Source of the DNA: Axinella damicornis
Lineage: Eukaryota > Porifera > Demospongiae > Axinellida > Axinellidae
Direction: 5' to 3'
NCBI GenBank assembly: GCA_963931865.1
Contig: OZ007513.1
Location: 7,238,157 to 7,302,156, forward strand
Length of the DNA: 64,000 nucleotides
The notes under the pieces were generated by a model. The model searched no databases. It worked only from the letters and a program-made list of their open reading frames with translations, and was not told where the DNA came from. The translations under genes were made by a program, and so were the position numbers. This document shows positions 10,965 to 22,242 of this stretch, in pieces (the stretch's first letter is position 1; every line of letters begins with the position of its first letter).

Positions 10965-11460
10965 GGTATAACATCACAGAGTCGGTAGACTCTGTATGTA
11001 GGGATACGACGTACACGCAATATGTGCTAATACAAAAAAATCTCTCCAAATCTCAGAAACGGTACACTTATAAGCCTTTATAACCACATACCGTTCATCT
11101 TCGAGTGTTTTCATGACCAACAAGACTCCTCGCATCGCGAAAACCCGTCGCGAAAGTACCACACCAGGCACTCGCAAAACGGGCAAATTGTTTTTCTTTC
11201 TTCTTCTTTCTTCTTTCTTCAGACAACTTAGCTCAACGTTGCCTCAATCTGTCACGATGGTTTTCGCACGAAACAGCAGCATTTTCAACCGAGCAGTGCA
11301 ACGTCCCATCGGTTTTTCGCTACCTCCAAGTCTTCACCAGGCGGCTGCAGCTGCCCACTCAATAACTATGGCTTCGTTTGTCACGCCATTTTCACGTTTG
11401 TAGGCATGCGCACTTAAACGATCACTTAGCAACGATACGTAATTATTACTCAAGATCGCT
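10965..11460. repeat. Single-arm copy of the 21-kb foldback repeat
   Basis: This roughly 500-bp block (from AGAGTCGGTAGACTCTGTAT to the CAAGATCGCTGAATTAGAA region) is about 90% identical by eye to 21360-21853. It includes a pyrimidine-rich (TTTCTTCT)n stretch. Small frames inside (for example 11113-11403) are not conserved between the copies, so no gene is called. Confidence 0.85.
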
Positions 11461-11499
11461 GAATTAGAAACAGTGGGGAAGATGCGTTGACCGTTGTGT

Positions 11500-12380
11500 T
11501 GTCAATCAAACGAGGCACTCTTTACGTATAAGACTGAGGTTAGTCCCTGTACGCATGATTTAGCTATATTATTGCTACCTATACTGTATTCAGTGAGCAG
11601 GGTGAATCTCAACTCTCAACACCCATATGAATGTCAAAAATATTTTGTTTATCGATCAGCGACTACTGGTTATCCAGCTGTAGCATGCACTCACAAATCA
11701 TGCTACATTAGGAGTAACACTAGTAGCTTGGTGTTTTAATTTGCACATGCACAATGCCATGATCGAGCTAGGATGTGCGTGGTTATGTCATCAAGACCAT
11801 TGATCACCCAAGTGTAGCTATATATAGCTACCACATTAAACCAATCTAAGTGTGTTACATATCTAGTCACATGACCTCCAGATCCAGACTTGTTTCTGTG
11901 CAAAGTTGGCTACACATGTACATGTACATGCATGAGGACTCAATCTATACATATTTCCAAGAGTACCTCATGCAATGTACACAGGTTGATTCCAGTGCTG
12001 GCATGGAATGTAAATTCCATGCATGTGGAATTCTTCTTTCAACCTACAGTTGCTATGAAATTGTTATCTATGAAGGCTTGCAGCTATAGGAACAGACCTC
12101 AACTTTAATGGTATATTAGCTATGCATGCATGTTCTTGTCCATACAAATTCTTCTTTTATAGAATAGTCTGGTGCTGCATGAAACACCCAGCAGACAATA
12201 ATCGTAAAGTTTTACTGCATGGGTACAATCCTATCAGTGTTATAATGGAAAGGTAGTGGGTGCCTAACTCGGCTTGGGAACTTGAAGCATGATATATGTA
12301 ACAACTGCACTCAGCTTTCTGATCTGAACCTCTATAATATACTACAACTTAGGTGCTAGCAAAGTAAATTCAATGTAAGA
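11500..12380. other. No gene recognised; presumed 5' flank of the 12.4-kb gene
   Basis: AT-rich DNA without recognisable exon, element or long frame. It should contain the promoter and 5' UTR of the membrane-protein gene that begins at 12383. No TATA box can be assigned with confidence. Confidence 0.4.
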
Positions 12381-12382
12381 GT

Positions 12383-13879
12383 ATGCCATGTGGAAGATGT
12401 GCAACGATGACCTTGCGACAGAGACTGCTACTACTAACGGGACTCATTGCCCTCACTGTGGTTCTACAGTTCCAAACAATACCACACAAACCTTATATCC
12501 AAATCACCGTGACAGCAGCGTATCCCGATCCAGATTTGTCAACACATTCAGTCCAGATGACGGAGAACCTAACGTTTGGTTACGTTATGGTCCTCAAGTA
12601 CGAAGGACAGCAAACTGGAGCAGCAGGATCACTAGCATCACTGCAGTGCTGGATCAAGTCCTTTGAACTTCCCTTGCATATTGTTGAGCCTATGGTTCAA
12701 AGGTCGTACTTTGTTAATAACGATACACCAGGTAAAGATACACTGTGGTTCAGTGACCTGTTTAGCAGGCAGCATTTCAATATACCCCTGGTGGGCAAAA
12801 GGGAGCAAGGTCAATTGAAAAGCTGGACGGAATTTATGGAAAATGCCCCCCGCTCCATAGTATATGTCCAGATCAAAGATCCTTCCCCACACAGTCAAGA
12901 CTATGGACCGTCCCACATAGACTGGGAAGTAATGGAAAACATAACTGGCTGCTTTGCACCAGAGAAACTAGAGTTCTTAAAACAGTATGGATTCTGCGTG
13001 GTGAAGGTTGTGCACTTCGCACCACACGGTGGAAATCCTTGGAACACTAAAATCTACTTGGATGGAAGTGAACTGTACAGTCCCTTCACAGCAGAACATG
13101 TCAGGGGTGTCATGATGCATGGACAGACATCCCAAGATGTTACTATGGTGTTTGACCAGTGGCTACCCATGTACTGTATACCGAATCCAAATTCAACTAA
13201 GAAAGAAGTATGTCGTAATGTGCACTGGACTGGCAGGCGGTTAATCCATCCCAGTCAACAACTACTAAGAGATGTAGAACAGTACGAAGCCCTCTTCTTA
13301 ATGCCTAGAACTGCTCTGGCTGTCTTGATACGTTCAGAACACCTCGTGACATGGATAGGACATATGCAAACTTCACCTGCCAACTTGAAGGTTATGGAAC
13401 AAACTATACACTCCTACTTGAAAGAACTGACTGACAGAGCAGCAAGCCTCATGAATAGCCATCCAAATGGCAAAATCTTTGTTACTGTAGATGTCGGGAA
13501 GTACGGTAGTTCAGGATGGTCAACAGTTTTTGGTCGAAGGAGACCCTACAGAGAGCTGCGGGTGCCCATCCTGGAAGCAGTAAAAGATACAGTGTACACA
13601 CTTTATAAATACAGATGGACATTTGAGGATACTTTTACTCAGGTGGTCTCTGGTAAGCGTATGAAAGACAGAGGCTATATCGCAGCACTGCAGAGGACAA
13701 TAGCCAGTAGAGCAGACTGCCTAGTGCTGTTAGGTGGTGGTTCATTCGGGCTTGTAGCAATTCATGAATATGCACGTCACCATCCCAATCACTCCAAACA
13801 ATGTGTACACCTTGTTGGGATGCCATCGTGGTACAGAAAGATCTACGAACAAGCTCTCAACTCCAGCAAGAGTACATGA
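12383..13879 (+). CDS. Type II membrane protein, putative glycosyltransferase
   Basis: An uninterrupted 498-codon frame, by far the longest non-repetitive frame in the window. Near the N-terminus (about residues 13-28) a hydrophobic segment LLLLTGLIALTVVL follows basic residues, fitting a Golgi/ER signal anchor. The remainder is lumenal, with N-glycosylation sequons such as NLT, NIT and NST. The C-terminal half carries a segment TVDVGKYGSSGW and, near residues 445-470, DCLVLLGGGSFG. This resembles the nucleotide-sugar-binding half of GT-B enzymes, especially O-fucosyltransferase-like proteins, where a ..DVG.YGS.. and a late G-rich segment occur. That family assignment is an inference from motif style, and I cannot name the acceptor. 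An alternative start is the ATG at 12410, closer to the anchor. It lies between two minus-strand remnants, and no stop or frameshift is present, so it is likely functional. The nearby fucose-metabolism gene FUOM may be coincidence. Confidence 0.75.
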   Translation: MPCGRCATMTLRQRLLLLTGLIALTVVLQFQTIPHKPYIQITVTAAYPDPDLSTHSVQMTENLTFGYVMVLKYEGQQTGAAGSLASLQCWIKSFELPLHIVEPMVQRSYFVNNDTPGKDTLWFSDLFSRQHFNIPLVGKREQGQLKSWTEFMENAPRSIVYVQIKDPSPHSQDYGPSHIDWEVMENITGCFAPEKLEFLKQYGFCVVKVVHFAPHGGNPWNTKIYLDGSELYSPFTAEHVRGVMMHGQTSQDVTMVFDQWLPMYCIPNPNSTKKEVCRNVHWTGRRLIHPSQQLLRDVEQYEALFLMPRTALAVLIRSEHLVTWIGHMQTSPANLKVMEQTIHSYLKELTDRAASLMNSHPNGKIFVTVDVGKYGSSGWSTVFGRRRPYRELRVPILEAVKDTVYTLYKYRWTFEDTFTQVVSGKRMKDRGYIAALQRTIASRADCLVLLGGGSFGLVAIHEYARHHPNHSKQCVHLVGMPSWYRKIYEQALNSSKST

Positions 13880-14216
13880 AAGAACTACATAGAGCAGGTG
13901 CCCTGCATAGCCAATGAAACGTATTGCATACAATAGCTACATCAACTTCCAAGATATGGTCCATGCAACAATTCTGAACTCTCAAATTGTCTGTTAAACA
14001 CATAGTTACTACAAATTCATTCAAGTTACATTGACTATAAGGTAGGAGGTATACCGCAGGAATTTTCAAAATCTAAAAACGCAGCATAAAATGGTCACAA
14101 TTAATCCATACACAACCAGAATGAAGGTCATCAACTCAATCGTCAGCTGGAAGGACTCCCTTCTTCAAAATAATGTTTCCATAAAGAGCACCCTCACTGA
14201 AGACAGACAGAGACAA

Positions 14217-14364
14217 TTAACTCTTTACCAACCACAAGAAACAGCTTAAGGAAGCAAAATCCTGTATTAAAGTATAACGCCTTGTAATAAATTCCCCATA
14301 TAAATTCTTATGGCTTATGGGAGCTCATGACGGCTTTTGCAGTCATTGGTTGGTAAAGAGTTAA
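14217..14364. mobile_element. piggyBac-type MITE, 148 bp with TTAA ends
   Basis: Starts TTAACTCTTTACCAACCA and ends TGGTTGGTAAAGAGTTAA. The termini are perfect inverted repeats including the TTAA on each side, the target site used by piggyBac transposases. There is no coding sequence. Its termini differ from the CCCTTTCC end of the 53.8-kb piggyBac element, so a different transposase would be needed to move it. Confidence 0.85.
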
Positions 14365-14479
14365 GAGCATGATTGGTTCTGGAAGGTACCGTAGCTGCAT
14401 GGGCTTCAGTTAAAAATTAAGCACAAGTACTCTCTTATATGTACACTTGGTTAGATCCAGTGATTGGAAGGTAACCAGT

Positions 14480-14660
14480 CACAACCTCCAGTCTTTGATA
14501 GCTTGCAGTATGTAAATATGGAGGAGAACGCCTCGGGGATAAGGTCATGTACAGTGATGTCAGGTAGAAAGATGGTACACACACGTGTCAGTCTGAGGGC
14601 TGGAGGCCAGAGCGTTCACAAGGCAGCACCAATGCTGTTCATTACGGGAATTATTACATC

Positions 14661-14698
<38 letters not shown>

Positions 14699-15240
14699 TG
14701 TGCCTACCATCTATCTACCTGACGTCACCACACACGTGACCATGACCAAATCTCCCAGGCCTCACCCTCCATATCTGCATACTTCAAACACTGGAAGTGG
14801 GAATGGCCTGGGAACAAGGCTAGTAAGCAACCATGTGCAGTGAGCAGATGGCCACAATGGTTTGATGGTAACCAGCTACAGTCAACAGATACACAGTAAC
14901 AGTCATGAATCAGAGGTCATGCATATCTCATGGAGAGAGTTGGGGGGGACACACTTGAAGGAATAACTACATGTAGCAATGATTTAACCATGTCACAAGA
15001 TATAATGTACTTCCGCCGATGTATGGTAAAATTAAGGTCTGGAGCTAGCCTAGCCAATCATGCAAATTATGTATGTAAATGGTGTGTGTGTGGGTGTCTA
15101 TGTTTGTGTCTGTCCGTGTGTCTGCCCGTGTGAGTCTGTGTCTGTCCATTGTACATGTACTAGCAAGGTAGAGGGAGGTTCCCAGCTAAAGTGCACTAGA
15201 ATGATGTCACATCTATCCAGAATGATGTCACATCTCCCAG
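14480..15240. other. Repeat-bearing intergenic/intronic DNA; no gene recognised
   Basis: Contains a poly-C tract of about 36 bases (14662-14697), a short inverted-repeat element at about 14755-14822 (CCAGGCC ... GGCCTGGGAACAAGGCTA), and a TG-rich stretch at 15070-15130. The final exon of FUOM would be expected in this region on the minus strand, but I could not find it. Confidence 0.5.
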
Positions 15241-15266
15241 CTACTGTACCTCCTAGCTCATCTTAC

Positions 15267-15340
15267 CCAGTTGCAACCACAGCAAATGCTTTCTTGGCTC
15301 TTTCATAGAAGGAGAATCATTCTAACAATTCAACCTGCAT
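15267..15340 (-). pseudogene. FUOM: FUOM exon E (FYERAKKAFAVVATG) with in-frame TGA
   Basis: After acceptor TTCACAG the minus strand reads MQVELLE, then TGA, then FSFYERAKKAFAVVATG before donor GTAAGA (15261-15266). Human fucose mutarotase has ERFEFYERAKKAFAVVATGETALYGN here, so TGA (15317-15319) replaces the arginine codon, as expected from a CGA to TGA change. The conserved FYERAKKAFAVVATG block includes residues lining the FucU/RbsD active site. The exon continues the reading phase left by exon D. The next exon (ETALYGN...) was not located. Confidence 0.85.
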
Positions 15341-15577
15341 CTGTGAACACATACACAGTTCCATGCAGTTAAATAGGGAAAAAGTCTTAGATGTAAGGAT
15401 GCACATGACCAAACTATTGATATGAAAATGAGCGTCACATCTGAATGACAGAATTGACGCCCCAAGCATGACAAACATGTGACCATATTTTGGTAACTGA
15501 GTAACATCCTCTACATGCTCGTGCTGCACTTCAGCATAATTGTGATGCTGTTTGCCTGATGGTTGAAGGGTTCAACT

Positions 15578-15624
15578 TAGCCTCGTTCCCAGGCGTTCGG
15601 AATGGGGCAACTGGGAATGAGGCT
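15578..15624. mobile_element. 47-bp inverted-repeat element
   Basis: TAGCCTCGTTCCCAGGCG ... CTGGGAATGAGGCT. The flanks GGTTCAACT and GGTTTGACT match at 7 of 9 bases, allowing one extra base on the right. Located in a FUOM intron. Confidence 0.65.
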
Positions 15625-15917
15625 CGGTTTGACTGTGGTTGGCCTGGAGGTCCCCAACTATACAACAGCATTTCTAGACCAACAGCTTCCTAATGTCCAC
15701 ACTGAAAGCCACCATGGGGGATCCCGTTGATAGACTGTTCTGGCACAGGCTATCAACAGGTCAACTTCTGAGGTGTGTCACAGTAGCAGGGCATTGAGGG
15801 TGGAAATTCCTTTAAAAAAAACGTCAATGATAGCCTACTACAACAAGATTCAACCACCGGGACAAATGCAAAAGTACTTCATAATCAATTATTGAAACAA
15901 GAAGCTGAGTGCCCCAC

Positions 15918-16019
15918 CTGCTTTCCCTCGGACTCATTGACGATTTTCTTGTACTCGTCCCACACTGGAGTCTTCAGTCCCCGAGTTTTGTCATCAGGAA
16001 CAAGATCCATCAGCAACAC
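15918..16019 (-). pseudogene. FUOM: FUOM exon D (MDLVPDDKTRGLKTPVWDEY)
   Basis: A 102-bp, phase-0 exon on the minus strand with acceptor CGCAG (16020-16024) and donor GTGGGG (15912-15917). It encodes VLLMDLVPDDKTRGLKTPVW then DEYKKIVNESEGKQ. Human FUOM has AVMELVPSDKERGLQTPVWTEYESIL at the same place. No internal damage. Confidence 0.88.
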
Positions 16020-17139
16020 CTGCGACAGAGGTACTTGTACTGTAGGGCATGTACGTTTCATTCATGGTGGTACACGGACAATAATTCACACAGGTTTGTT
16101 TTTTGTCAAGAAATACTTCACTATCGTGCCAATCAACCTACGTATAATAAATTTTTTTGCCCCCCCCTTTAGAGATTTCAAATCCAAAATGGTGCACTGC
16201 CGTGCACTATTCAATCGCCCCATTTTCTCTATGTTCTGTTTTGCCCCCCCCCCCCCCCTTGTGATATTTAGCTGGATACTCATGTTCGTAATTCATGGGG
16301 TACAATTTTGGTTACAAAGTAAGAAATACAGCCTTTGTAAATAAAACTGCCCTATGGTAACATGCTTTTAAGTGCAACTTCTAGCCGAGTTTGTCTAACT
16401 TCTTCTCAGACTCATCCACCAGCTTCACATTGCATGTACAGAATGCTCAACAGCCTGATATTGTTGCAACAATGTAGTACGTACATGTAGGGCAATTATG
16501 AAGCCCAAACAGACAGGAAGGATAATTAAGGTCAACAGCTACATAACAGGGCTACTGTTTGCATCAACCAAGTCCTGAATCTGTACCTACTACGAGAGCA
16601 TGCATGCAAGCTGTGAGTTGCTCTGTGGGCATTTCGTACTCTTCATGATGTCATGTCCGTGAGACACACTCCAAAAATACTTAGTAAAAAAAACAAACCG
16701 AGGAGTTGATTAGCTTGGTTACAGCAGGAGCCCATAAGCTCCTGGATATATACACGTAATTCAGTACCTTGTTTACTAACAACTGCTGGGATTCTACATA
16801 CCATAAACAAGTATACCATAGAAAGTACGTAACAAATCTTGTTGAAACCATACATGAAAAGGCAGCTCCAAAAGGCGACCATAATGTATAAATGCCTCTT
16901 TCCTTGATAGGTGTTCAGAGAATGTATGCCTGGGTCTATTGTTCTCCAAAGTTTATCGATTATTCATATCACCTACTATTTTCATGACTCCATTCTATCC
17001 TCCTAGTAATAATATCATCAAGCTATTATACGAATACGAAAATGGTGCTCCAATTAATTTAACAGTGCTTCTTGACAGTCGGCACTTGTTGCACTGCAAC
17101 ATAGTGAGCCTTCTACATTGCTCTCCAAATTGCATTTCA

Positions 17140-17335
17140 AAACTAGAGGTACTGAGCAGAGCATATACCCCGTGCACTACTTTTTATTATGGCCTACTGC
17201 CGATTTTTAATACAGTATGCATGATGAGATAGCTAGGGCCTACCGATTTTAATACAGCATGCATGCAGAATGAGATATCGTAAGTTGTGGCAGTAATATT
17301 AGAAACAAGGTGTGGTCAAGTTGTATAAAATAGAA
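17140..17335. repeat. Dispersed repeat, copy 1 (second copy at about 50489-50690)
   Basis: Starts AACTAGAGGTACTGAGCAGA and contains AATACAGCATGCATGCAGAA and TAATATTAGAAACAAGG. A diverged copy with the same order of blocks is found at about 50489-50690. Non-coding, family unknown. Confidence 0.75.
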
Positions 17336-18192
17336 CAGGGCTAATTATCGACTTTCACGCAACTTTTCTCAGCCTCTCGAGTGGATCTCTGGTCTGTGAC
17401 TATGTAGACGCTAGTATTTTGACACTTCTATTCTGAAATAAGCCTTCAACAAGGCCTTCACTGCTCAAACTGCTGACTTTTGTGTGGTCCATGGACAGAC
17501 AGACGATCACTGTACCCTGCTGCACACATGTGCATGGGGTAATCAAGATTATCTGCTTAGCTGTAGCAACAGTAAATACACTAAAAGTCCTTTTTTGCTG
17601 CCTTGGCCCAGCCCAAGAACCTAAGAATAAAACGATTATAATTTTATCCCCACAGTACGGAAAATTCCTCCAAACTATACTGTCATATTAAGTCCGGCAT
17701 ACATTATATCAGTGAAATGCTCGTCATTATGGCACTGCAGGCTGAAAGTTGTGACAGCATCTGACAGAGTGAATGGATAGAGTTGGCACAGCTTTGTAAT
17801 ATGCCACCACTTTCACTATGAAAGAGTGGCTGTGAATTGCATGAGTGAATTAAGCAGCAGTACAAACACGAGCAGTGATGGGGCACACATGGTCTACATA
17901 TATTGTGTGCCACTGGAATGTCACATGACATTGATTGCTTCTAAGAGCGGTAATTTGGCTCGGATTCCTCAGAACTTCAGAACTTTTCATCGTATGTCAT
18001 CCATGAGTAGGCTTCAATCAGTGGTAATTTGCTTCGGAACCAACCGTAAGTGAATCATTTAACCCTTTCATCTTATATCACGATGAATAGGCTACTTTCA
18101 GTGGCACTTAATTCCTTTTGAACTAACCATACGTTAGTGAATAATTTTCATCATACGAGTATTGGCTTCTTTCTGAGATCATATTACATGTA

Positions 18193-18749
18193 CCGTAGTG
18201 TCCCGCTAGTACGCCCCCTTCGAAAATACGCCCTCCCCCTCTTTTCGCCCAAGTTCCTGCACAGGGTAGTTTGACTCGTTATAATGCCCCCCTGCTGAGC
18301 GTCTTCTGGAATATCTAACCTACACTTGCGCAACTTTGCAGATCGTCTCTCGTGCAGATCGAGTAGTCACCATTGACGCCGACGGTACAAGTCACCTCGC
18401 TGCCACTCTTCTGCAGGAAATACCGTCCGTGGTTCATGACCGACAGTACTGCTGTTCTTGAGGATGGCCACAGCGAAGGCGTCGTGAATGTTATGGCCCT
18501 CGAGTTGAAGTGGCAGCTCTCAAATCCCACCGATGTAGGGAGACCACGCATGATGACCACGAACAGTACTGGCGATCGTTTGTACTTTTGTAACTGTGAA
18601 CATGAACCTTGGCAGTGTCATAAACATAGCAAAACTTTATGAGGGGGCGAATAATCGAGACTAATTGCGTACTCGAAAATACGCCCCCTCCCCTCTATGG
18701 GCTGGATGTAGTGTACAAAATAGGGGTGCGTATTAACGGGACACTACGG
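18193..18749. mobile_element. MITE with CCGTAGTGTCCCG termini, 557 bp
   Basis: The left end CCGTAGTGTCCCGCTAGTAC and right end GTATTAACGGGACACTACGG are inverted repeats of about 25 bp with mismatches. Inside, a second pair (CGAAAATACGCCC...) repeats the same theme. No transposase frame. Target duplication is unclear. Confidence 0.75.
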
Positions 18750-18805
18750 AATACCATCAACTCGGAATAATTAGCACCAGAGCCGATCTCAAAATTACTA
18801 AGTTC

Positions 18806-18857
18806 GCGAAATGGCCAGAAATGGCTTTGTCGCGAAATGGCCAGAAATGGCTTTGTC
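18806..18857. repeat. Two tandem 26-bp copies
   Basis: GCGAAATGGCCAGAAATGGC plus TTTGTC occurs twice back to back. The following GAATGTTATGGCCCTCGA also occurs at about 18487, inside the neighbouring MITE. Confidence 0.8.
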
Positions 18858-19081
18858 GTGAATGTTATGGCCCTCGAAATTGTAAATTTGGTGATTGCAT
18901 ACGACAGAAAAGATGTAACCACACGCCCCACTCTACGAGATCAAGAAGCTCCAGGATGGAAATGTACGAAGGGGAAAGCTGTTTCTCTAGCCATTACTTA
19001 TTCACCAGTATCTGGAGCCCCATGAACATCCAACCGGAAGAAAATACGCCTGATAACACCGTACATCTTGTTCCTACTCAC

Positions 19082-19152
19082 CGGTGCAGGCACGTAGGTA
19101 TCCAGGGGCAGCAGGTGCATCACTCCCTTCAGAAGAGCAGGAATTCCATGAC
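19082..19152 (-). pseudogene. FUOM: FUOM exon C (GIPALLKGVMHLLPLDTY)
   Basis: A minus-strand exon with acceptor ACCAG (19153-19157) and donor GTGAGT (19076-19081). With the G carried over from exon B it reads GHGIPALLKGVMHLLPLDTY then VPAP. Human FUOM has GLGIPQLLEAVLKLLPLDTYVESPA. The reading phase is consistent with exons B and D. Confidence 0.88.
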
Positions 19153-19816
19153 CTGGTTATGAAAAACAAACACAAGACATGTTGGATAGCTAGTACTGTT
19201 TCACTGTACTACACCTATTGTGGTTACATTGTCATACACATACCTACAGGATCATATTATTTTGCATGAGAAACTTTTGTAAGATTCATGTTTCCATGGC
19301 GATTTGTGATTGTTTTATCTCCAAAAACTGACCCGGAATCAGATTGGTAAATAGTCTTGGCTTTAATTACTCGCTTACGTACAATGTGCTGATTCTGAAG
19401 CTGGATGGTCAATTCTACACTGTACCCATAGTTAACACTTGAGTATGTATTATACATGCACAGAAATTGTAATGTATGTTTTCTTGAGCATAATAATTTA
19501 TAGTGCAGGAATTAACTTCGGCACTTTTCTGGAATCAACTACCGTAGTCACTCGTCATTAGGCACATGCACCTACACAGGAAGAAAATATGTGCCTAAAA
19601 ATTCCGAATGACATTCCTCGAATGGAAGTGTGCTTCATTTCAAATTATACCACTCCGTAGGATCGAAAAAGGCAGTTTTTCTGGAGTGCTTAATAAAGAG
19701 TAGGTGGGACGAGAGTCAAACCTGCACCTATATACATTCAACAACGAAGATGCACCTACCAAAGCCCGCATGATCATGTGACCACAAATGGTGGACAGTT
19801 CTGCACAGAGAAAACG

Positions 19817-20313
19817 TCATGAGAGATGAAGAAAAGATGAACTTGAGAACAGCCAAGAATTTGCAGCGAACGAAGGTCTAGGGCTTACCCAACCAGCATC
19901 TAAAGAACTGGAAGTTTGAACAGACGATAAAACACGAGGGCAAGCCCCTAATTCAGCACCTAGATAGCTTAGCAGACAGAATATCTTTGCCCAAACCAAG
20001 CATGAGTCCCCTCCCAGAAAGCTCACCAGCAGCAGCTTTATCACAACATGCTGATGTGCTCTTTCAAGAAATGGAAGTAAACTTACATCAGCTCTACAGG
20101 GTGTAATAAGAGAGGCAGTCCATCAACATGTTGAAACGCTCCTTTGAGCAAAGATTCTGAGTCTAGAGCAAGAGATGGAATGCCTCTCACAGAGACTGAC
20201 AGCTCTTGAAGTGAGCAGGGAACCAGCTGTGGAGTCTCAGCCAGGCCAGCTAGAAATGTAATGAGCTCTCCACTGATGAGGATGGAAACATGGCACATGC
20301 CTCGCTTCGCCAC
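19817..20313 (-). other. Unassigned minus-strand open frames within a FUOM intron
   Basis: Two frames (20083-20313 and 19817-20044) are open on the minus strand. The first contains SGELITFLAGLAETPQLVPC and ends near a strong donor GTAAGT (20084-20089). Adjacent sequence could splice onto IAHQHVVIKLLL before a GTGAGC. FUOM has no residues at this point, so this is not part of that protein. It could be an exon of a nested gene or chance. Confidence 0.25.
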
Positions 20314-20436
20314 CTCAAGTTTTGATCACTTCCTCTGTAATTGCATACTGCACGTGATCAAGGTGGCAAAGGCCTGGGAACAACACTACTACTAAACTTT
20401 TATGCCAGGTTCTACACAGATATAACAAGTGTAAAT

Positions 20437-20641
20437 TGTATGGAGATGTAGGGATAGCAGAACAGCGAAAACAAGCAAGGGTGATGGCATAAAACAGTTG
20501 AGTATACAACCCCATCTTACATATCTTTCCACTTAATAATGAGGAAAATATGTAGGGTGTTGTACACTGAACTGTTTTATGCCATCACCCCTGCTGGTTT
20601 TCTTACTTTTGTTGTTCTGCTATCCCTACATCTCCATACAT
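20437..20641. mobile_element. Foldback element, copy 1 (205 bp)
   Basis: The arms (about 90 bp each) pair as TGTATGGAGATGTAGGGATA ... TATCCCTACATCTCCATACA, with several mismatches and a loop of about 20 bases. The same arm theme (GATGTAGGGATA, AAACAGT.GAGTATACAA) recurs in the better-preserved copy at 22243-22512, so this is an older member of that family. Confidence 0.8.
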
Positions 20642-20949
20642 TATCGATGTGTTTTTACGCTTTTTAGGTAGCAGCATAATTGATAGCATTCTGTGATGTA
20701 TTGCTTCTGGTAGCAAGGCCGACTTTAATTGGCAATAGAATGGATCTGACAGCATTGAATACAAGGGTTATATATACTGTGCATGTACAATAAGAGTTGT
20801 TCATATGCATCAACTGCAATTAGTCCACCTGTCGGCCATAACATCAAAAATAAGAATAGCTACATCAATACATTGTCTCATTGTCTCATACTCTACACAT
20901 TCCCTCCGCACACAGTACACAATTTTGAGTTCAAAGTTCAAAGTTGCTC

Positions 20950-21853
20950 TCTACGCATGCGTACAAATGAAGAAAATGGTGTCGCAGATGAAGCCATAGT
21001 TATTGAGTGGGTGGTTCAAGCACCTCGTGAGATTTCGAAGTTGTCAAAAAGCGATGGGGTCGTGAACTGCTCAGTGTAAAATGCTGCTGTTTTGTGAGAA
21101 CACGATCGTGAGGGAGTATTTGAACTAGCTGGTCTGAAGAAAGAAGAAGAAGAAGAAAACCGATTTGGCGACTTCCTGGTGCGGTACTTTTGCGATGGTT
21201 TTTCACGACACTGGGAGTCTTCTTGGCCAGGAAAACCCTCGAAGATGAATAGTAAGTTGTCATAAAGGCTTACATGCTGCCCGTGTTTGAGATTTTGAAA
21301 GATTTTTTTGCATTAGCATATATTGCGTGTCCTCTCTATCCCTACATACAGACTCTACCTATCACAGAGTCGGTAGACTCTGTATGTAGGGATACGACGT
21401 ACACGCAATATATGTCAATACAAAAAAATCTCTCCAAATCTCAGAAACGGTACACTTATAAGCCTTTATAACCACCTACCGTTCATCTTCGAGTGTTTTC
21501 ATGACCAACAAGACTCCTCGCGTCGCGAAAAACCGGCGCGAAAGTACCACACCAGGTACTCGCAAAACGGGCAAATTGTTTTTCTTTCTTCTTCTTTCTT
21601 TCTTTCTTTCTTCAGACGGGCTAGCTCAACGTCGACTCAATCTCTCATGATGGTTTTCGCACGAAACAGCAGCATTTCACGCCGAGTAGTGCACCTGGCC
21701 ATCGCTTTTTCGCAACCTCCAAGTTTTCACCAGGCGGCTGCAGCTGCCCACTCAATAACTATGGCTTCTTTAGTCACGCCATTTTCTCGTTTGTACGCAT
21801 GCGCGATCACTTAGCAACGAACGTAATTATTACTCAAGATCGCTGAATTAGAA
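20950..21853. mobile_element. Long inverted-repeat (foldback) element of about 0.9 kb
   Basis: The left arm about 20950-21362 and right arm about 21364-21815 are imperfect reverse complements that meet at CAGAGTCGGTAGACTCTG. Both outer ends carry ACGCATGCG and CACTCAATAACTATGGCTTC-type blocks. The right arm is shared with the solo copy at 10965-11460. The polypyrimidine tract TTCTTTCTTC is a polypurine tract in the left arm. No transposase is recognisable. Confidence 0.8.
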
Positions 21854-22242
21854 GTGTCTTGCGCCGTTGTGTTGACATCTTCATAAAGCCGAGGTAAATT
21901 CTAAACTCTGGTTACTCTGCGTATAATTTATGTATGTTACTACCTACTGTGTTCTGTGAGAGGGCTGAATGCCTATCTAAAGACTCAACAATATAAATCT
22001 TGCTACTTCTGGTATAGCTAATAATATTATGGTCTTCAGAGTTCAGACAGGGATTACTAGCTACTGCCTTAGTATCCATCCAGAAAAGGGTTGACTTGGG
22101 TCTGATTTCTTCAGCCAATGTGAATACCGGAGTCAATATTGTCCATATACCAAAGCAAGGGCTCCTACTACCTGTGAGGACACCGACTTCTGCTCTGTGA
22201 AGGCAAATTGCATGCGCTGCTGCTAAAAAAAAAGACATGAAC

